Source: an uncultured Collinsella sp.
Lineage (GTDB): Bacteria > Actinomycetota > Coriobacteriia > Coriobacteriales > Coriobacteriaceae
Direction of reading: 5' to 3'
DNA length: 64,000 nt
Assembly: GCA_934654775.1 (NCBI GenBank)
Contig: CAKUGR010000003.1
Coordinates: forward strand, 1 to 64,000
Part shown: piece by piece, positions 46,414 through 55,900 of the stretch
Numbering within the stretch: the stretch's first letter is position 1
Layout: the number at the start of each line of letters is the position of its first letter
Program-made: the position numbers and the translations under genes
The notes under the pieces: generated by a model
Databases searched by the model: none
What the model saw: only the letters and a program-made list of their open reading frames with translations
What the model was told of the DNA's origin: nothing

Positions 46414-46836
46414 ATGGACCTGTTTCTTGAGACCCCGCAGCAACAAGCCGAGCGCATGTTGCGCCAACAGCAACGGCTTATGGAGATGCAAATGCAAGGG
46501 GTAGCCGCCCAGCCCCCTGCGCAAAATGCCACGCCCGAGGTTTCGCTTGCGGGCGGATCGGCGCCAGAGAACTATTCCGTACAACAAGATTCTTATGCGC
46601 AGGAGCTTGCGTTCGACAAACGCCGCACGCGTCACCGTCGCGTGGGCCAGCGCCTGCGCACATTAGCGATGATCGTGCTCATTCCGTTAGGACTTGCGGC
46701 GATTTTCTTGGTCTCGTATGCGCTCACCTGCATCCTCAACGGTGCTTCGCCCAGCGAAGTGCTCCAACATCTGTCAGCCCTCGGCCAGCGCCTAGGTGAT
46801 GTCATAACAACCATCCGCGCCGGCTGGGAGAGCTAG
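46414..46836 (+). CDS. Small single-helix membrane protein
   Basis: The 140-residue product has a Gln/Met-rich N-terminus (TPQQQAERMLRQQQRLMEMQMQ), a basic stretch (KRRTRHRRVGQRLR) and one membrane helix (about 86-108). I recognise no family. ATG 46414 has TGAGGAGG 5 nt upstream, which decides it over the longer frame. The topology suggests a cytosolic N-terminus and a short external tail. Confidence 0.65.
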   Translation: MDLFLETPQQQAERMLRQQQRLMEMQMQGVAAQPPAQNATPEVSLAGGSAPENYSVQQDSYAQELAFDKRRTRHRRVGQRLRTLAMIVLIPLGLAAIFLVSYALTCILNGASPSEVLQHLSALGQRLGDVITTIRAGWES

Positions 46837-46926
46837 CGTTTGTCACATTAGGCCTTCTTGGGTGTAGGGATTATCGTCACGAGTAGAATTCTTGCATCCT
46901 ATGGGTCCTGTCGTGCGACTGAATAG

Positions 46927-46947
46927 TATTATTGAAGATGAATAATA
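46927..46947. promoter_or_regulatory. Operator-like inverted repeat TATTATT/AATAATA
   Basis: A perfect 7-bp inverted repeat with a 7-nt spacer lies 25 bp before the presumed TTG start of a protein with a C-terminal DNA-binding-like region; autoregulation is possible. Confidence 0.45.
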
Positions 46948-46972
46948 ATAGCAAATGAACGGAGGTGCTCGC

Positions 46973-47536
46973 TTGAATCTGACTTTTGAGGGATTTTTGA
47001 AAGGCTATTGCCGAGAGCTATCCGGACAGCAGTCGCTGAGTTTTAGGAAGCTTGTAAAGCAGGCAACAACGGTTGAGCCGCGCGTGGCGGAGCCTCTGTT
47101 TTTGCTCGCTTTAGCGCAAGGAAAAGCCGAATACGTTCTGGGTTTATCCGAGGGCTCGTGGATGGAAGAGGATTACCGAGGCGTTTTGTCCTTGTACGAT
47201 CAAGCGGGTAGCATGGCGTCTCTATGCGCCAAAAGTGAGCTCCCTAACCGTTATGCCAACGTTTGGCGTGCGTATAGAGCGGTAAAGGAAAAGCCAGTGG
47301 CGGACAGAAGGAGCAACGCCCTGATGCGAAAAAGAACATTGGGAGCGCTAGGGAAGTCGGACGTAACGCGCTACGGTCTCTGCCGCGATTTGAATCTGAA
47401 TAAGGGAAACGTGTACGCATACTTAGCCGGTGATGACTCGAAGGTGAGCAGGAAGACAGCGCGCCGCATTATGGAATATGCGGAGGAGAGAAGCGCCCAA
47501 GAAGGGGCCGAGCGCCCGGTGCGTGTGGCGGGGTAA
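46973..47536 (+). CDS. Unknown protein with C-terminal helix-turn-helix-like region
   Basis: The 187-residue product has a helical N-terminal part and a C-terminal segment (about 128-172, VTRYGLCRDLNLNKGNVYAYLAGDD) that resembles a helix-turn-helix DNA-binding domain. I do not know the family. The TTG at 46973 has GGAGGT 7 nt upstream; the in-frame ATG at 46955 lies before that site. It resembles regulators or antitoxins that stand in small mobile modules, but no toxin-like partner is adjacent. Lower GC than its neighbours. Confidence 0.6.
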   Translation: MNLTFEGFLKGYCRELSGQQSLSFRKLVKQATTVEPRVAEPLFLLALAQGKAEYVLGLSEGSWMEEDYRGVLSLYDQAGSMASLCAKSELPNRYANVWRAYRAVKEKPVADRRSNALMRKRTLGALGKSDVTRYGLCRDLNLNKGNVYAYLAGDDSKVSRKTARRIMEYAEERSAQEGAERPVRVAG

Positions 47537-47587
47537 GATTGATCGCGGTTTTGATTGATAATCGATTGGGTTTGTTGGGCGGAGTCT

Positions 47588-48943
47588 ATGTCTGCTATTG
47601 ATATTGCGCTTGTTGTGATTGCCTTGGTGGCGGTGGGAGTTGCTGTGGTTTGCGCCCTGCAGCTTAAGGGCCTTCGTGCCGAGTTGCGAGAGCGTGGCGG
47701 CAACGATGCGGAGACGCTCGCGGCGCTCGAGCAGGCCAACAGCACGCTCGATGCCCTCAACGTCGCGTTGGCCGAAACCCGCCGCACGGCAAATGCCATC
47801 GCGCAACAGCAGACAACCGATGCGGCCGTGGAGCAGCAACGCTACCTGACCATCGCGCGTGAGTTCTCGCAGGCTGGCGATCGTATGGATGACCTGCGCC
47901 GTGAGACGGCTCAGCAGCTCGGCGCCAACCGCGAGGGCATCGAGCATCGCCTGGACAAGGTGCGCGAGACGGTCGATGCCCAGCTGGGCGCCATCCGCAA
48001 AGACAACAACGTGCAGCTCGACCAGATGCGCGCGACGGTGGACGAGAAGCTCTCCCGTACGCTCAACGACCGTCTGTCTGCATCGTTTAAGCAGGTGAGT
48101 GACCAGCTCGAGGCCGTGTACAAGGGCCTGGGCGATATGCAATCCATCGCCACCGGCGTGGGCGACCTTAAGCGCGTGCTGGGCAATGTAAAGGCACGCG
48201 GCATTTTGGGCGAGGTTCAGCTGGGCGCGATCTTGGCAGACATCCTCACGCCCGACCAGTACCTGGAAAACGTTGCCACCAAGCCCGGTGCTTCGGAGCG
48301 CGTTGAGTTTGCCGTCAAGCTACCGGTGGACGAGGGCGATCCCGTGTTGCTGCCGATCGACTCCAAGTTTCCGGGTGATGCGTACGAGCACCTGCTCGAT
48401 GCGCAGGAGTCGGGCGACGCCGATGCCGTGGCCGCTGCGCGTAAGACGCTCGATACGATGGTCAAGCGCGAGGCCAAGGATATCTGCGAAAAGTATCTGA
48501 GCGTGCCGGCGACCACCAACTTCGGCATCATGTTCGTACCGTTTGAGGGCCTGTATGCCGAGATTGTCAGCCGTCCCGGGCTTATCGAGACCCTGGGCCG
48601 CGACTATCACGTCAACGTTGCCGGTCCCAGCACCATGGCTGCTATTCTCAATAGCCTGCAGATGAGCTATCAGACGATTAAGCTGCAAAAACGCACCGAC
48701 GACGTACTGCGCGTGCTCTCTGCCGTCAAGGCCGAGCTGCCGCGCTATCAGGCGGCGCTGCGCCGCGCCCAGCAGCAGATCGAAACCGCGGGCAAAACGG
48801 TCGAGGGCATTATCACCACGCGGACCAACGTTATGGAGCGCAAGCTCAAGGACATCGACGCGCTGGAGGATGCCGAGGAGGCCGACGCGATCTTGGGGCT
48901 CACGTCCGCGGGCCTGCTCGCAGACCAAGAGGACGAGGACTAG
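47588..48943 (+). CDS. rmuC: RmuC-family DNA recombination protein
   Basis: RmuC (451 residues) limits inversions at short inverted repeats in E. coli. The N-terminus is a membrane helix (about 3-25), followed by a long coiled coil (about 35-200), then the nuclease-like core with KARGILGEVQLGAIL, LPIDSKFPGDAYEHLL and TNFGIMFVPFEGLYAE. ATG 47588 has GGAG upstream. Its presence is notable in a genome with many long inverted repeats. A strong terminator follows. Confidence 0.92.
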   Translation: MSAIDIALVVIALVAVGVAVVCALQLKGLRAELRERGGNDAETLAALEQANSTLDALNVALAETRRTANAIAQQQTTDAAVEQQRYLTIAREFSQAGDRMDDLRRETAQQLGANREGIEHRLDKVRETVDAQLGAIRKDNNVQLDQMRATVDEKLSRTLNDRLSASFKQVSDQLEAVYKGLGDMQSIATGVGDLKRVLGNVKARGILGEVQLGAILADILTPDQYLENVATKPGASERVEFAVKLPVDEGDPVLLPIDSKFPGDAYEHLLDAQESGDADAVAAARKTLDTMVKREAKDICEKYLSVPATTNFGIMFVPFEGLYAEIVSRPGLIETLGRDYHVNVAGPSTMAAILNSLQMSYQTIKLQKRTDDVLRVLSAVKAELPRYQAALRRAQQQIETAGKTVEGIITTRTNVMERKLKDIDALEDAEEADAILGLTSAGLLADQEDED

Positions 48944-48954
48944 CCGAAATGGAC

Positions 48955-48994
48955 GGCGGGGCGCCAGCGTGGACGCGGGCGCCCCGCCGCTTTT
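48955..48994 (+). terminator. rmuC terminator
   Basis: Perfect 11-bp arms (48955-48965 and 48978-48988, GGCGGGGCGCC) are followed by GCTTTTCG. Confidence 0.85.
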
Positions 48995-49069
48995 CGCGTC
49001 GCGCTTGACTGAAGCGCGCTTCAATGTGCAACAATGGCCTCTCGCCCTATCAGACGCGAAAGGAAGCCC

Positions 49070-50872
49070 ATGTCTCAGAGAAGCACCAGTCCGCTCAAGC
49101 GCTCCACCGTGCGCCGCACGCTGCGGCGTTTTTGGGACGTCACGCGCACGCAGCCGCTGATCGTCTTTCTCTCGGTGTTCTCGTCGGCGGGCTACATCTT
49201 TTTGCTGACGTTTGCTAACACCTACGTGATGGCCCTCATTGTCGACCGCGTCCAAGCCGGTCCCGTAGCGGGTGACCAGGTGTTTGAGGTGTTTGGCCCT
49301 TACATCCTGGCGCTCGTGCTCGTTAACCTGGTGGGCCAGATTCTCTCCAAGCTGCAGGACTATACCGTCTACAAGCTCGAGATTGCGGGCAACTATCACC
49401 TGGCGCGCCTGTGCTTCGACACGCTCTCTAACCAATCCATGACGTTCCACACCAGCCGCTTTGGCGGATCGCTTGTGAGCCAGACGAGCCGTTTTATGAG
49501 CGGCTACACGGGCCTGGTGGACGTGACGGTGTATTCGCTTATCCCCACTATCACCTCGGTTGTCTGCACGGTGGCGGCGCTCGCCCCGGTGGTGCCCACA
49601 TTTACCGTGATCCTGGTGGGCATCATGGGCGTCTACATTGCGTTTGTCTGGCTTATGTACAAGCGCATCATGCCGCTTTCGGCCGCGACGTCCGCCGCGC
49701 AGAGCAAGCTGTCGGGCGTGCTGTCCGACGCGGTCACGAACATCCTGGCCGTCAAGACCTGCGGGCGTGAGGACTTTGAGCGCGACCTATTCGATACCGC
49801 TGACCGTGCCGCGCGCGACGCCGAGACGGTCTCGATGCACGCCATGATGCAGCGCAACTTTACGACTTCGGGCCTTATCGTCATTACCATGGCCGTGGTG
49901 AGTGTGTTCGTCGCGGGCGGCAACGCGTGGTTTGGCATTTCGGCCGGCTCGCTCGTCATGATCTTTACCTATACGTACAACCTCACTATGCGTCTGAACT
50001 ACGTGAGCTCCATGATGCAGCGCATCAACCGCGCGCTGGGCGATGCGGCAGAGATGACGCGCGTGCTGGACGAGCCGCGTCTGGTGGCAGACGACGAGAA
50101 TGCCCCCGAGCTCAAGGTGCGCGAGGGCGCGATTGATTTTGAACACCTGAGTTTTGCGTACCGTGACGCCGCGGCGGGCGAGAGCGTGTTCAACGACCTG
50201 ACGCTCCATGTGACGGCGGGCCAGCGCGTGGGCCTGGTGGGCAAATCGGGCTCGGGCAAGACGACGCTCACCAAGCTGTTGCTGCGCCTGGACGACGTGC
50301 AGGGCGGCCGCGTGCTCGTGGACGGCCAGGACGTCTCGCGTTGCACGCAGCAGAGCCTGCGCCGCCAGGTTGCCTACGTGCCGCAGGAGGCGCTGCTGTT
50401 CCACCGCTCCATTCGCGAGAATATCGCCTACGGTCGTCCCGACGCTACCGACGAGCAGATTCGCGAGGCCGCGCGCCTGGCCAATGCCCTGGAGTTTATC
50501 GATCGCCTGCCCCATGGCTTTGACACCATGGTGGGCGAGCGCGGCGTTAAACTTTCGGGTGGTCAGCGCCAGCGCGTGGCCATCGCCCGTGCCATCCTCA
50601 CCGACGCGCCGATTCTGGTGCTCGACGAGGCGACCTCTGCCCTGGACAGTGAGTCCGAGGCGCTGGTGCAGGAGGCGCTCGAGAACCTGATGCGCGGGCG
50701 CACCTCCATTGTGGTGGCGCATCGCCTGTCCACCGTGGCGGCGCTCGACCGCATCGTGGTGCTGGCAGACGGCGAGATTGTCGAGGACGGCACGCATGCT
50801 CAGCTCGTCGAGGCGGGCGGCGAGTACGCAAGCCTGTGGAGCCGCCAGACCGGCGCATTTTTGGAGGCTTAA
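49070..50872 (+). CDS. ABC exporter, fused permease and ATPase
   Basis: This 600-residue half-transporter has a six-helix membrane domain (about 25-320) and a nucleotide-binding domain with Walker A GKSGSGKTT, signature LSGGQRQRVAIARA, Walker B ILVLDEATSALD and H-loop VVAHRLST. Such proteins work as dimers to export lipids, drugs or peptides. No second half-transporter is adjacent, so a homodimer is likely. ATG 49070 has AAAGGA upstream. The substrate is not predictable. Confidence 0.93.
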   Translation: MSQRSTSPLKRSTVRRTLRRFWDVTRTQPLIVFLSVFSSAGYIFLLTFANTYVMALIVDRVQAGPVAGDQVFEVFGPYILALVLVNLVGQILSKLQDYTVYKLEIAGNYHLARLCFDTLSNQSMTFHTSRFGGSLVSQTSRFMSGYTGLVDVTVYSLIPTITSVVCTVAALAPVVPTFTVILVGIMGVYIAFVWLMYKRIMPLSAATSAAQSKLSGVLSDAVTNILAVKTCGREDFERDLFDTADRAARDAETVSMHAMMQRNFTTSGLIVITMAVVSVFVAGGNAWFGISAGSLVMIFTYTYNLTMRLNYVSSMMQRINRALGDAAEMTRVLDEPRLVADDENAPELKVREGAIDFEHLSFAYRDAAAGESVFNDLTLHVTAGQRVGLVGKSGSGKTTLTKLLLRLDDVQGGRVLVDGQDVSRCTQQSLRRQVAYVPQEALLFHRSIRENIAYGRPDATDEQIREAARLANALEFIDRLPHGFDTMVGERGVKLSGGQRQRVAIARAILTDAPILVLDEATSALDSESEALVQEALENLMRGRTSIVVAHRLSTVAALDRIVVLADGEIVEDGTHAQLVEAGGEYASLWSRQTGAFLEA

Positions 50873-50935
50873 GGCCCCCGTACGTGGGACAATCGTTTCC
50901 GGGAAGTTATGTTTCTGCCGAGTCGAGGAGTCGTT

Positions 50936-51601
50936 ATGCCACGCGAGACCAATGCCGCCAAACGCGAGCGCGCCATCGAGGTGTGCGAGCGCCTTAACCG
51001 TCGCTATGGCCCGGTCGAGTGCTTCTTGGACCACGAGAATCCCTTTAGGCTGCTGATCGCGGTGCTGCTCTCGGCTCAGACGACCGACGCACAGGTCAAC
51101 AAGGTGACGCCAAAGCTGTTTGCCCAGTGGCCCACGCCCGAGGCCATGGCCGGGGCGAGCGTGGCTGACGTGGCAGACACCATCAAGTCACTCGGCTTCT
51201 ACAAGAGCAAAGCCAAGCATGCCGTGGAGGCCGCGCAGATGATCGTTGCCGACTACGGCGGCGAGGTACCGGCCGACATGAAGGAGCTTGTAAAGCTGCC
51301 GGGCGTGGGACGCAAGACGGCGAACATCGTGCTCAACGTGGGATTTGGCATTGTTGAGGGCATCGCGGTCGATACGCACGTCAACCGCATCGCGCACCGC
51401 CTGATGCTGAGTCCCAAGACGCACGCCAAAGAGCCGCTCAAGACCGAGCAGGATCTGCTCAAGATTTTGCCGCACGAGTATTGGGAGTCGGTCAATCACC
51501 AGTGGATCACCTTTGGCCGCGAGATCTGCGACGCCCGCAAACCCAAGTGCGACGAGTGCCCGCTGGCGGATTTGTGCCCCAGCGTGCGCGTGACGGGATA
51601 G
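50936..51601 (+). CDS. nth: Endonuclease III
   Basis: Endonuclease III (221 residues) removes oxidised pyrimidines and cuts at abasic sites. The helix-hairpin-helix with catalytic Lys (LPGVGRKTANIVLN), the catalytic Asp in VDTHVNRIAHRL, and the 4Fe-4S motif C-X6-C-X2-C-X5-C at the C-terminus are all present. ATG 50936 has GAGGAG upstream. Unlike the MutY-like protein at 43484, this family member keeps its cluster. Confidence 0.95.
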   Translation: MPRETNAAKRERAIEVCERLNRRYGPVECFLDHENPFRLLIAVLLSAQTTDAQVNKVTPKLFAQWPTPEAMAGASVADVADTIKSLGFYKSKAKHAVEAAQMIVADYGGEVPADMKELVKLPGVGRKTANIVLNVGFGIVEGIAVDTHVNRIAHRLMLSPKTHAKEPLKTEQDLLKILPHEYWESVNHQWITFGREICDARKPKCDECPLADLCPSVRVTG

Positions 51602-51641
51602 GGCCCGGCGCGTTTTGCCGGCGTCCGAAGGCTTTGGCCAA

Positions 51642-51681
51642 TGTTGCGCAACACATTTGGGCTGCGAAGGCTCAATATGAT
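51642..51681 (+). promoter_or_regulatory. GTTGCGCAAC palindrome and -10-like element
   Basis: TGTTGCGCAACA (51642-51653), flanked by CCAA and TTGG, lies 23 nt before TATGAT (51676-51681), giving a leader of about 30 nt before the zinc-ribbon gene. Confidence 0.45.
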
Positions 51682-51719
51682 GGCGACAGATGCCGTTTGT
51701 TGTGAGGGGATGCCCGAGT

Positions 51720-52766
51720 ATGTTTTGCACCAAGTGTGGCTCCGAGATGCCCGACGGAACCGATTTTTGCACGAACTGCGGGGCACGCATGGACGCCGCT
51801 TCTCCGGCGGCCGCGCCCGCCGAGCCCGCGCCGATGCCGGCGGCAGGAATGCCTCCCGTGCAGAAGAAATCGCATAAGCGCGCGGTGATTGTCGGCATGT
51901 GCGTGGTGGGCGTGCTCGTTGCCGGCGGTGCCGCGCTGGCACTGACCGGCGTGCTGGGTCCGCTTGGGCAGGGCAATTCATCGCGGATTACGGTACTTGG
52001 GTCCGACGAGGGTTCGGCCGAGCACAAGGACAAGGGAAGTGCCAAGGAGAAGCCTGCCGAAGAGCGAGAAGAGCCGGAAGAGCCCGAGCAGACGGGCAGC
52101 AGCGTAAAGGTCGACCTCAATGACCAGGCAACCTATGCCGCCGCGAATCTGTTCCTGTCGAACTTTACGGAGGAACACTTCGATCGGGACTGGTATCAGG
52201 CGGGCGGCTTCGATTCGACTGACGGACTTTCTGATGACGAGAAATACAAGCTGGTCAAGTTTATCTGGTGCCATTTTATTGACAACGCGCCGTATCGAAT
52301 CGAGAAAGGCGACTATGACAACGGTCACTATCAGCGCGTGGCGACCGATGTGATCAATAGGGAACTCAATCGCCTGACGGGTCTGACGCTCTCGGATGCT
52401 GACATGACCTTTGATAAAGGGTCGGGTGGGCAGATGCTTGCCGATTCGGCCGAAGCGCATGACGGGTACTTATATCTGAAGCAGGAATACGGCCAGGGAA
52501 ATTACAACCCATCGTGTGCCATCGTTACGGGCGCGACTGACCTTGGCGACAACATCTACGAGCTCACCTATGAGGTCTACAGTGCTGGCGGTGCGTTACT
52601 TCCTTCCGACATCCCCGAGAGCACTTACGGCCTGCCAAAGGACCAGTTCATTGCCGCAATTCAAGCGGACGCATCCATGGGCCGTACTGAGACTTGCACG
52701 GTCCGCGTCGCGCAGGGTGACGGCGCTCCGACCTTCACACTGCTTAAAATGGGCGTCTACGACTAG
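51720..52766 (+). CDS. Zinc-ribbon membrane protein of unknown function
   Basis: The 348-residue protein starts with a zinc ribbon (MFCTKCGSEMPDGTDFCTNCG), a Pro/Ala linker, one membrane helix (about 58-80), a charged stretch rich in Lys and Glu (about 97-130), and an external C-terminal domain of about 215 residues that I cannot assign. Such zinc-ribbon plus helix proteins are frequent in Gram-positive and actinobacterial genomes and are thought to be membrane-associated. The start is set by the zinc ribbon. Confidence 0.75.
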   Translation: MFCTKCGSEMPDGTDFCTNCGARMDAASPAAAPAEPAPMPAAGMPPVQKKSHKRAVIVGMCVVGVLVAGGAALALTGVLGPLGQGNSSRITVLGSDEGSAEHKDKGSAKEKPAEEREEPEEPEQTGSSVKVDLNDQATYAAANLFLSNFTEEHFDRDWYQAGGFDSTDGLSDDEKYKLVKFIWCHFIDNAPYRIEKGDYDNGHYQRVATDVINRELNRLTGLTLSDADMTFDKGSGGQMLADSAEAHDGYLYLKQEYGQGNYNPSCAIVTGATDLGDNIYELTYEVYSAGGALLPSDIPESTYGLPKDQFIAAIQADASMGRTETCTVRVAQGDGAPTFTLLKMGVYD

Positions 52767-52792
52767 ACTCGGCGTATAGCTCACTCTGATAG

Positions 52793-52822
52793 CGCCAGGC
52801 GGCTCGTCCGTCTGGCGTTTTT
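52793..52822 (+). terminator. Terminator of the zinc-ribbon gene
   Basis: CGCCAG with an extended CGG/CCG stem and CTGGCG (52812-52817) are followed by TTTTTG. Confidence 0.8.
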
Positions 52823-52899
52823 GTTGCGGGGCTGGGCGTACGCTTGAGCTGGAGTCCTCTCCATGCGCTACCATGACAGGCAACGAATTTGACGAACGA

Positions 52900-52928
52900 C
52901 CCGCCGAGCTTGCCCCGGCGGGCTTTTG
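52900..52928 (+). terminator. Leader hairpin with U-tract before mfd
   Basis: CCCGCCG (52900-52906) pairs with CGGCGGG (52916-52922), followed by CTTTTGG, then GGAGGA and the mfd start. Since a terminator already lies 80 bp upstream, this second one may be an attenuator of mfd. Confidence 0.5.
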
Positions 52929-52952
52929 GCGTTGCAATGCCGGAGGAACAGC

Positions 52953-55900
52953 ATGCTCATTCACCGTATAGCCGCGCAGCTCTACACTGCCGAGGCCTTG
53001 CAGACCGTCGAGGCGGGGCTCGATGCCGGCGAGGACGTGACGCTGGCCGTGTCGCAGTCGGGCCGCACGCTTATGGCCGCCGCCCAGTTTGCGCGCCGTC
53101 CGCGCCCCACGGTCTACATCGTGAGTGGCGAGGACGCGGCCGATCGCGCCGCACGCAGCCTGGCAGCCTATGTGGGCCTGGCGCACGTGTGTCGCTTCCC
53201 CGAGCGCAAGGACTATCCCTGGCGCGAGCAGGCGCCTGACGACGCCGTGGTGGCCCAGCGCTGCGAGGCCCTGGGACGCATCGTGCGCGGGGACAACTGC
53301 ATCATGGTCGCCTCGGCCCGCGCGCTGCTGCGCTGCGTGCCGCCGGTCGAGAGTCGCTACTGGGAGTCCACTACTTTTGCGGTGGGCGAGGAGATTCCCT
53401 TTGACGAGGTGCCGCAGCGTCTGGTGGGCATGGGCTACACCAATGCCGGCGCCGCCGACGCGCCCGGCCTGTTCCGTGTGCACGGCGACACCGTCGAGGT
53501 GTTTCCCGCGCAGGAAAAGGCACCCGTGCGCATTGAGTTTTTCGGCGACGAGATCGACCGCATCCGTCGCATGGTGAGCTCCACGGGCCAGACCATCGGC
53601 AACGAGGACAGCATCGAGATCTTCCCCTGTCGCGAGCTGGCGCTCACCGACGAGGCCGTTCACAACATGCATGTGGCGCTCTACCGCGCCAGCCAGGACG
53701 ACAGTAAGCTGGCGGCGCTGCTCGAGATGGTGGATGCACGCATCGTCACGCCCGAGCTCGACCGCTTTTTGCCGGTGATGTACGGCCAGACCGTGAGCCC
53801 GCTGTCGCATGTGAGCGGCAAGGCGCTCGTGGTGCTGTCCGAGCCGCGCTCGCTGTTCGACGATTGCCTGCGCGCCTACGAGGATATCGAGGCCCGTGCC
53901 GGCGAGGCGGGAGTCGACCGCCTGGACGGCCTGTACGTGCGTGCCCAGCAGCTCGACTTTGGTGCTCAGCAGCGCCTGAATTATGTGAGCCTTATCCGTG
54001 CCGGCGGTGCGGTGACGGCTGAGCTCAAGATCGAGCAGCCGGCCATCGCGGGCTCGGACAACCGCTTTATGACGCGTATCCAGGAGGTCGTGGGCAAGCG
54101 CTATGCCTGCGTGTTTGCCATTCCCGACCGCGGTGCGCGCGAGTCGATGGAGCTCACCTTTGGCGACGAGGGCATTACCTTTGAGGAATCGCTGACCGCG
54201 GCGCCCGAAAATGCCGGCGCCATCGGCGACCGTGTGCGCGTGGCGGCGGACTCTGCCGATCGCACTGCCCGCCAGGAGGCCCATGCCTCAATCCGTGACC
54301 GCAAGGCTGACGCGCTCAACGCCCGCTCGCTTGAGGCCGGTGCCGCCCAGGCTGCCGCCGGCGCCGCCGTGCCCACCATCTCGCGCGGGCGCGTGACCTT
54401 TGTGGACGCCGCCCTGCCGCAGGGCGTGGTGGTGCCCGACGCCAACCTGGCCGTGTTCTCGATCGCCGACCTCAACGCGCGCATGGACGCCAACCGCGCG
54501 CGCAGCCGCCGCAAGGTGGACATTACGCAGATCACGTTCCCGTTTAAGCCGGGCGACTACGTCGTTCATGCCACGCACGGCATCGCGCTCTTTAGCGAGA
54601 TCGCGCGCCAGGAAGTGGGCGGCAAGGAACGCGACTACTTTTTGCTGGAATACGCCGATGGCGACAAGCTCTATGTGCCGCTGGAGCAAGTTGACCGCAT
54701 CACGCGCTACGTTGGTCCCGACGGCGATAAACCGCGCCTGACCAGGCTCAACACCGCCGACTGGACGCGTGCCACCAACAAGGCGCGCAAGAACGCCAAA
54801 AAACTGGCGTTTGACCTAGTCGACCTGTATACGCGCCGCTCATCGATCGCCGGCATTGCCTGCCCGCCCGACACGCCCGAGCAGATCGAGATGGAGGAGA
54901 GCTTCCCTTACGACGAGACACGCGACCAGCTGGAGGCCATCGCCGACATCAAGGCCGACATGGAGGCGCTCAAGCCCATGGACCGCCTGCTGTGCGGCGA
55001 CGTGGGCTTCGGCAAGACCGAGGTCGCCCTGCGTGCGGCGTTTAAGTGCGTGGACTCCGGTCGTCAGGTCATGGTGCTCTGCCCCACGACCATTCTGGCC
55101 CAGCAGCACTACGAGACGTTCTTTGAGCGCTTTGCCCCGTTTGGTCTTGAGGTTGAGGTGCTCAGCCGCTTCCGCACGCCGGCGCAGCAAAGGCGCGCGC
55201 TCAAGGCATTTGCCGAGGGCACGATTGATGTGCTCATCGGTACGCACCGTCTGCTTTCGGCCGATGTGAACCCCAAGAACCTGGGCCTGGTGATCATCGA
55301 CGAGGAACAGCGCTTTGGCGTGCAGCACAAGGAGCAGCTCAAGAACCTGCGCGAGCAGATCGACGTGCTCACGCTTTCCGCAACGCCCATTCCGCGAACC
55401 ATGCAGATGGCCACGAGCGGCGTGCGCGACATGAGCCTGATCACCACGCCGCCGACCGGTCGCCGTCCTGTGATCGTGCACGTGGGGGAGTACGACCCCG
55501 ACGTGGTGAGTGCGGCGATTCGACTGGAGGTGGGCCGCGGCGGCCAGGTGTACTACGTGTCAAACCGCGTCAAGACCATCGACGACGCCGTGGCACGCGT
55601 GCACGAGGCCGCGCCCGAGGCGCGCGTGGGCGTGGCGCACGGCAAGATGAGCCCGCGCGAGGTCGAGGACGTGATGATCGAGTTCGCGACCAAAAAGATC
55701 GACGTGCTTATCGCCACGACCATCGTGGAGAGCGGCATCGACAACGCGACGGCCAACACGCTCATCATCGAGGACTCGCAGCGCCTGGGTCTGGCGCAGC
55801 TCTACCAGCTCAAGGGCCGCGTGGGCCGCTCGGCCACGCAGGCCTACGCGTACTTTATGTTCCCCGGCGAGCTGCCGCTGACCGAGGAGGCCACGGCGCG

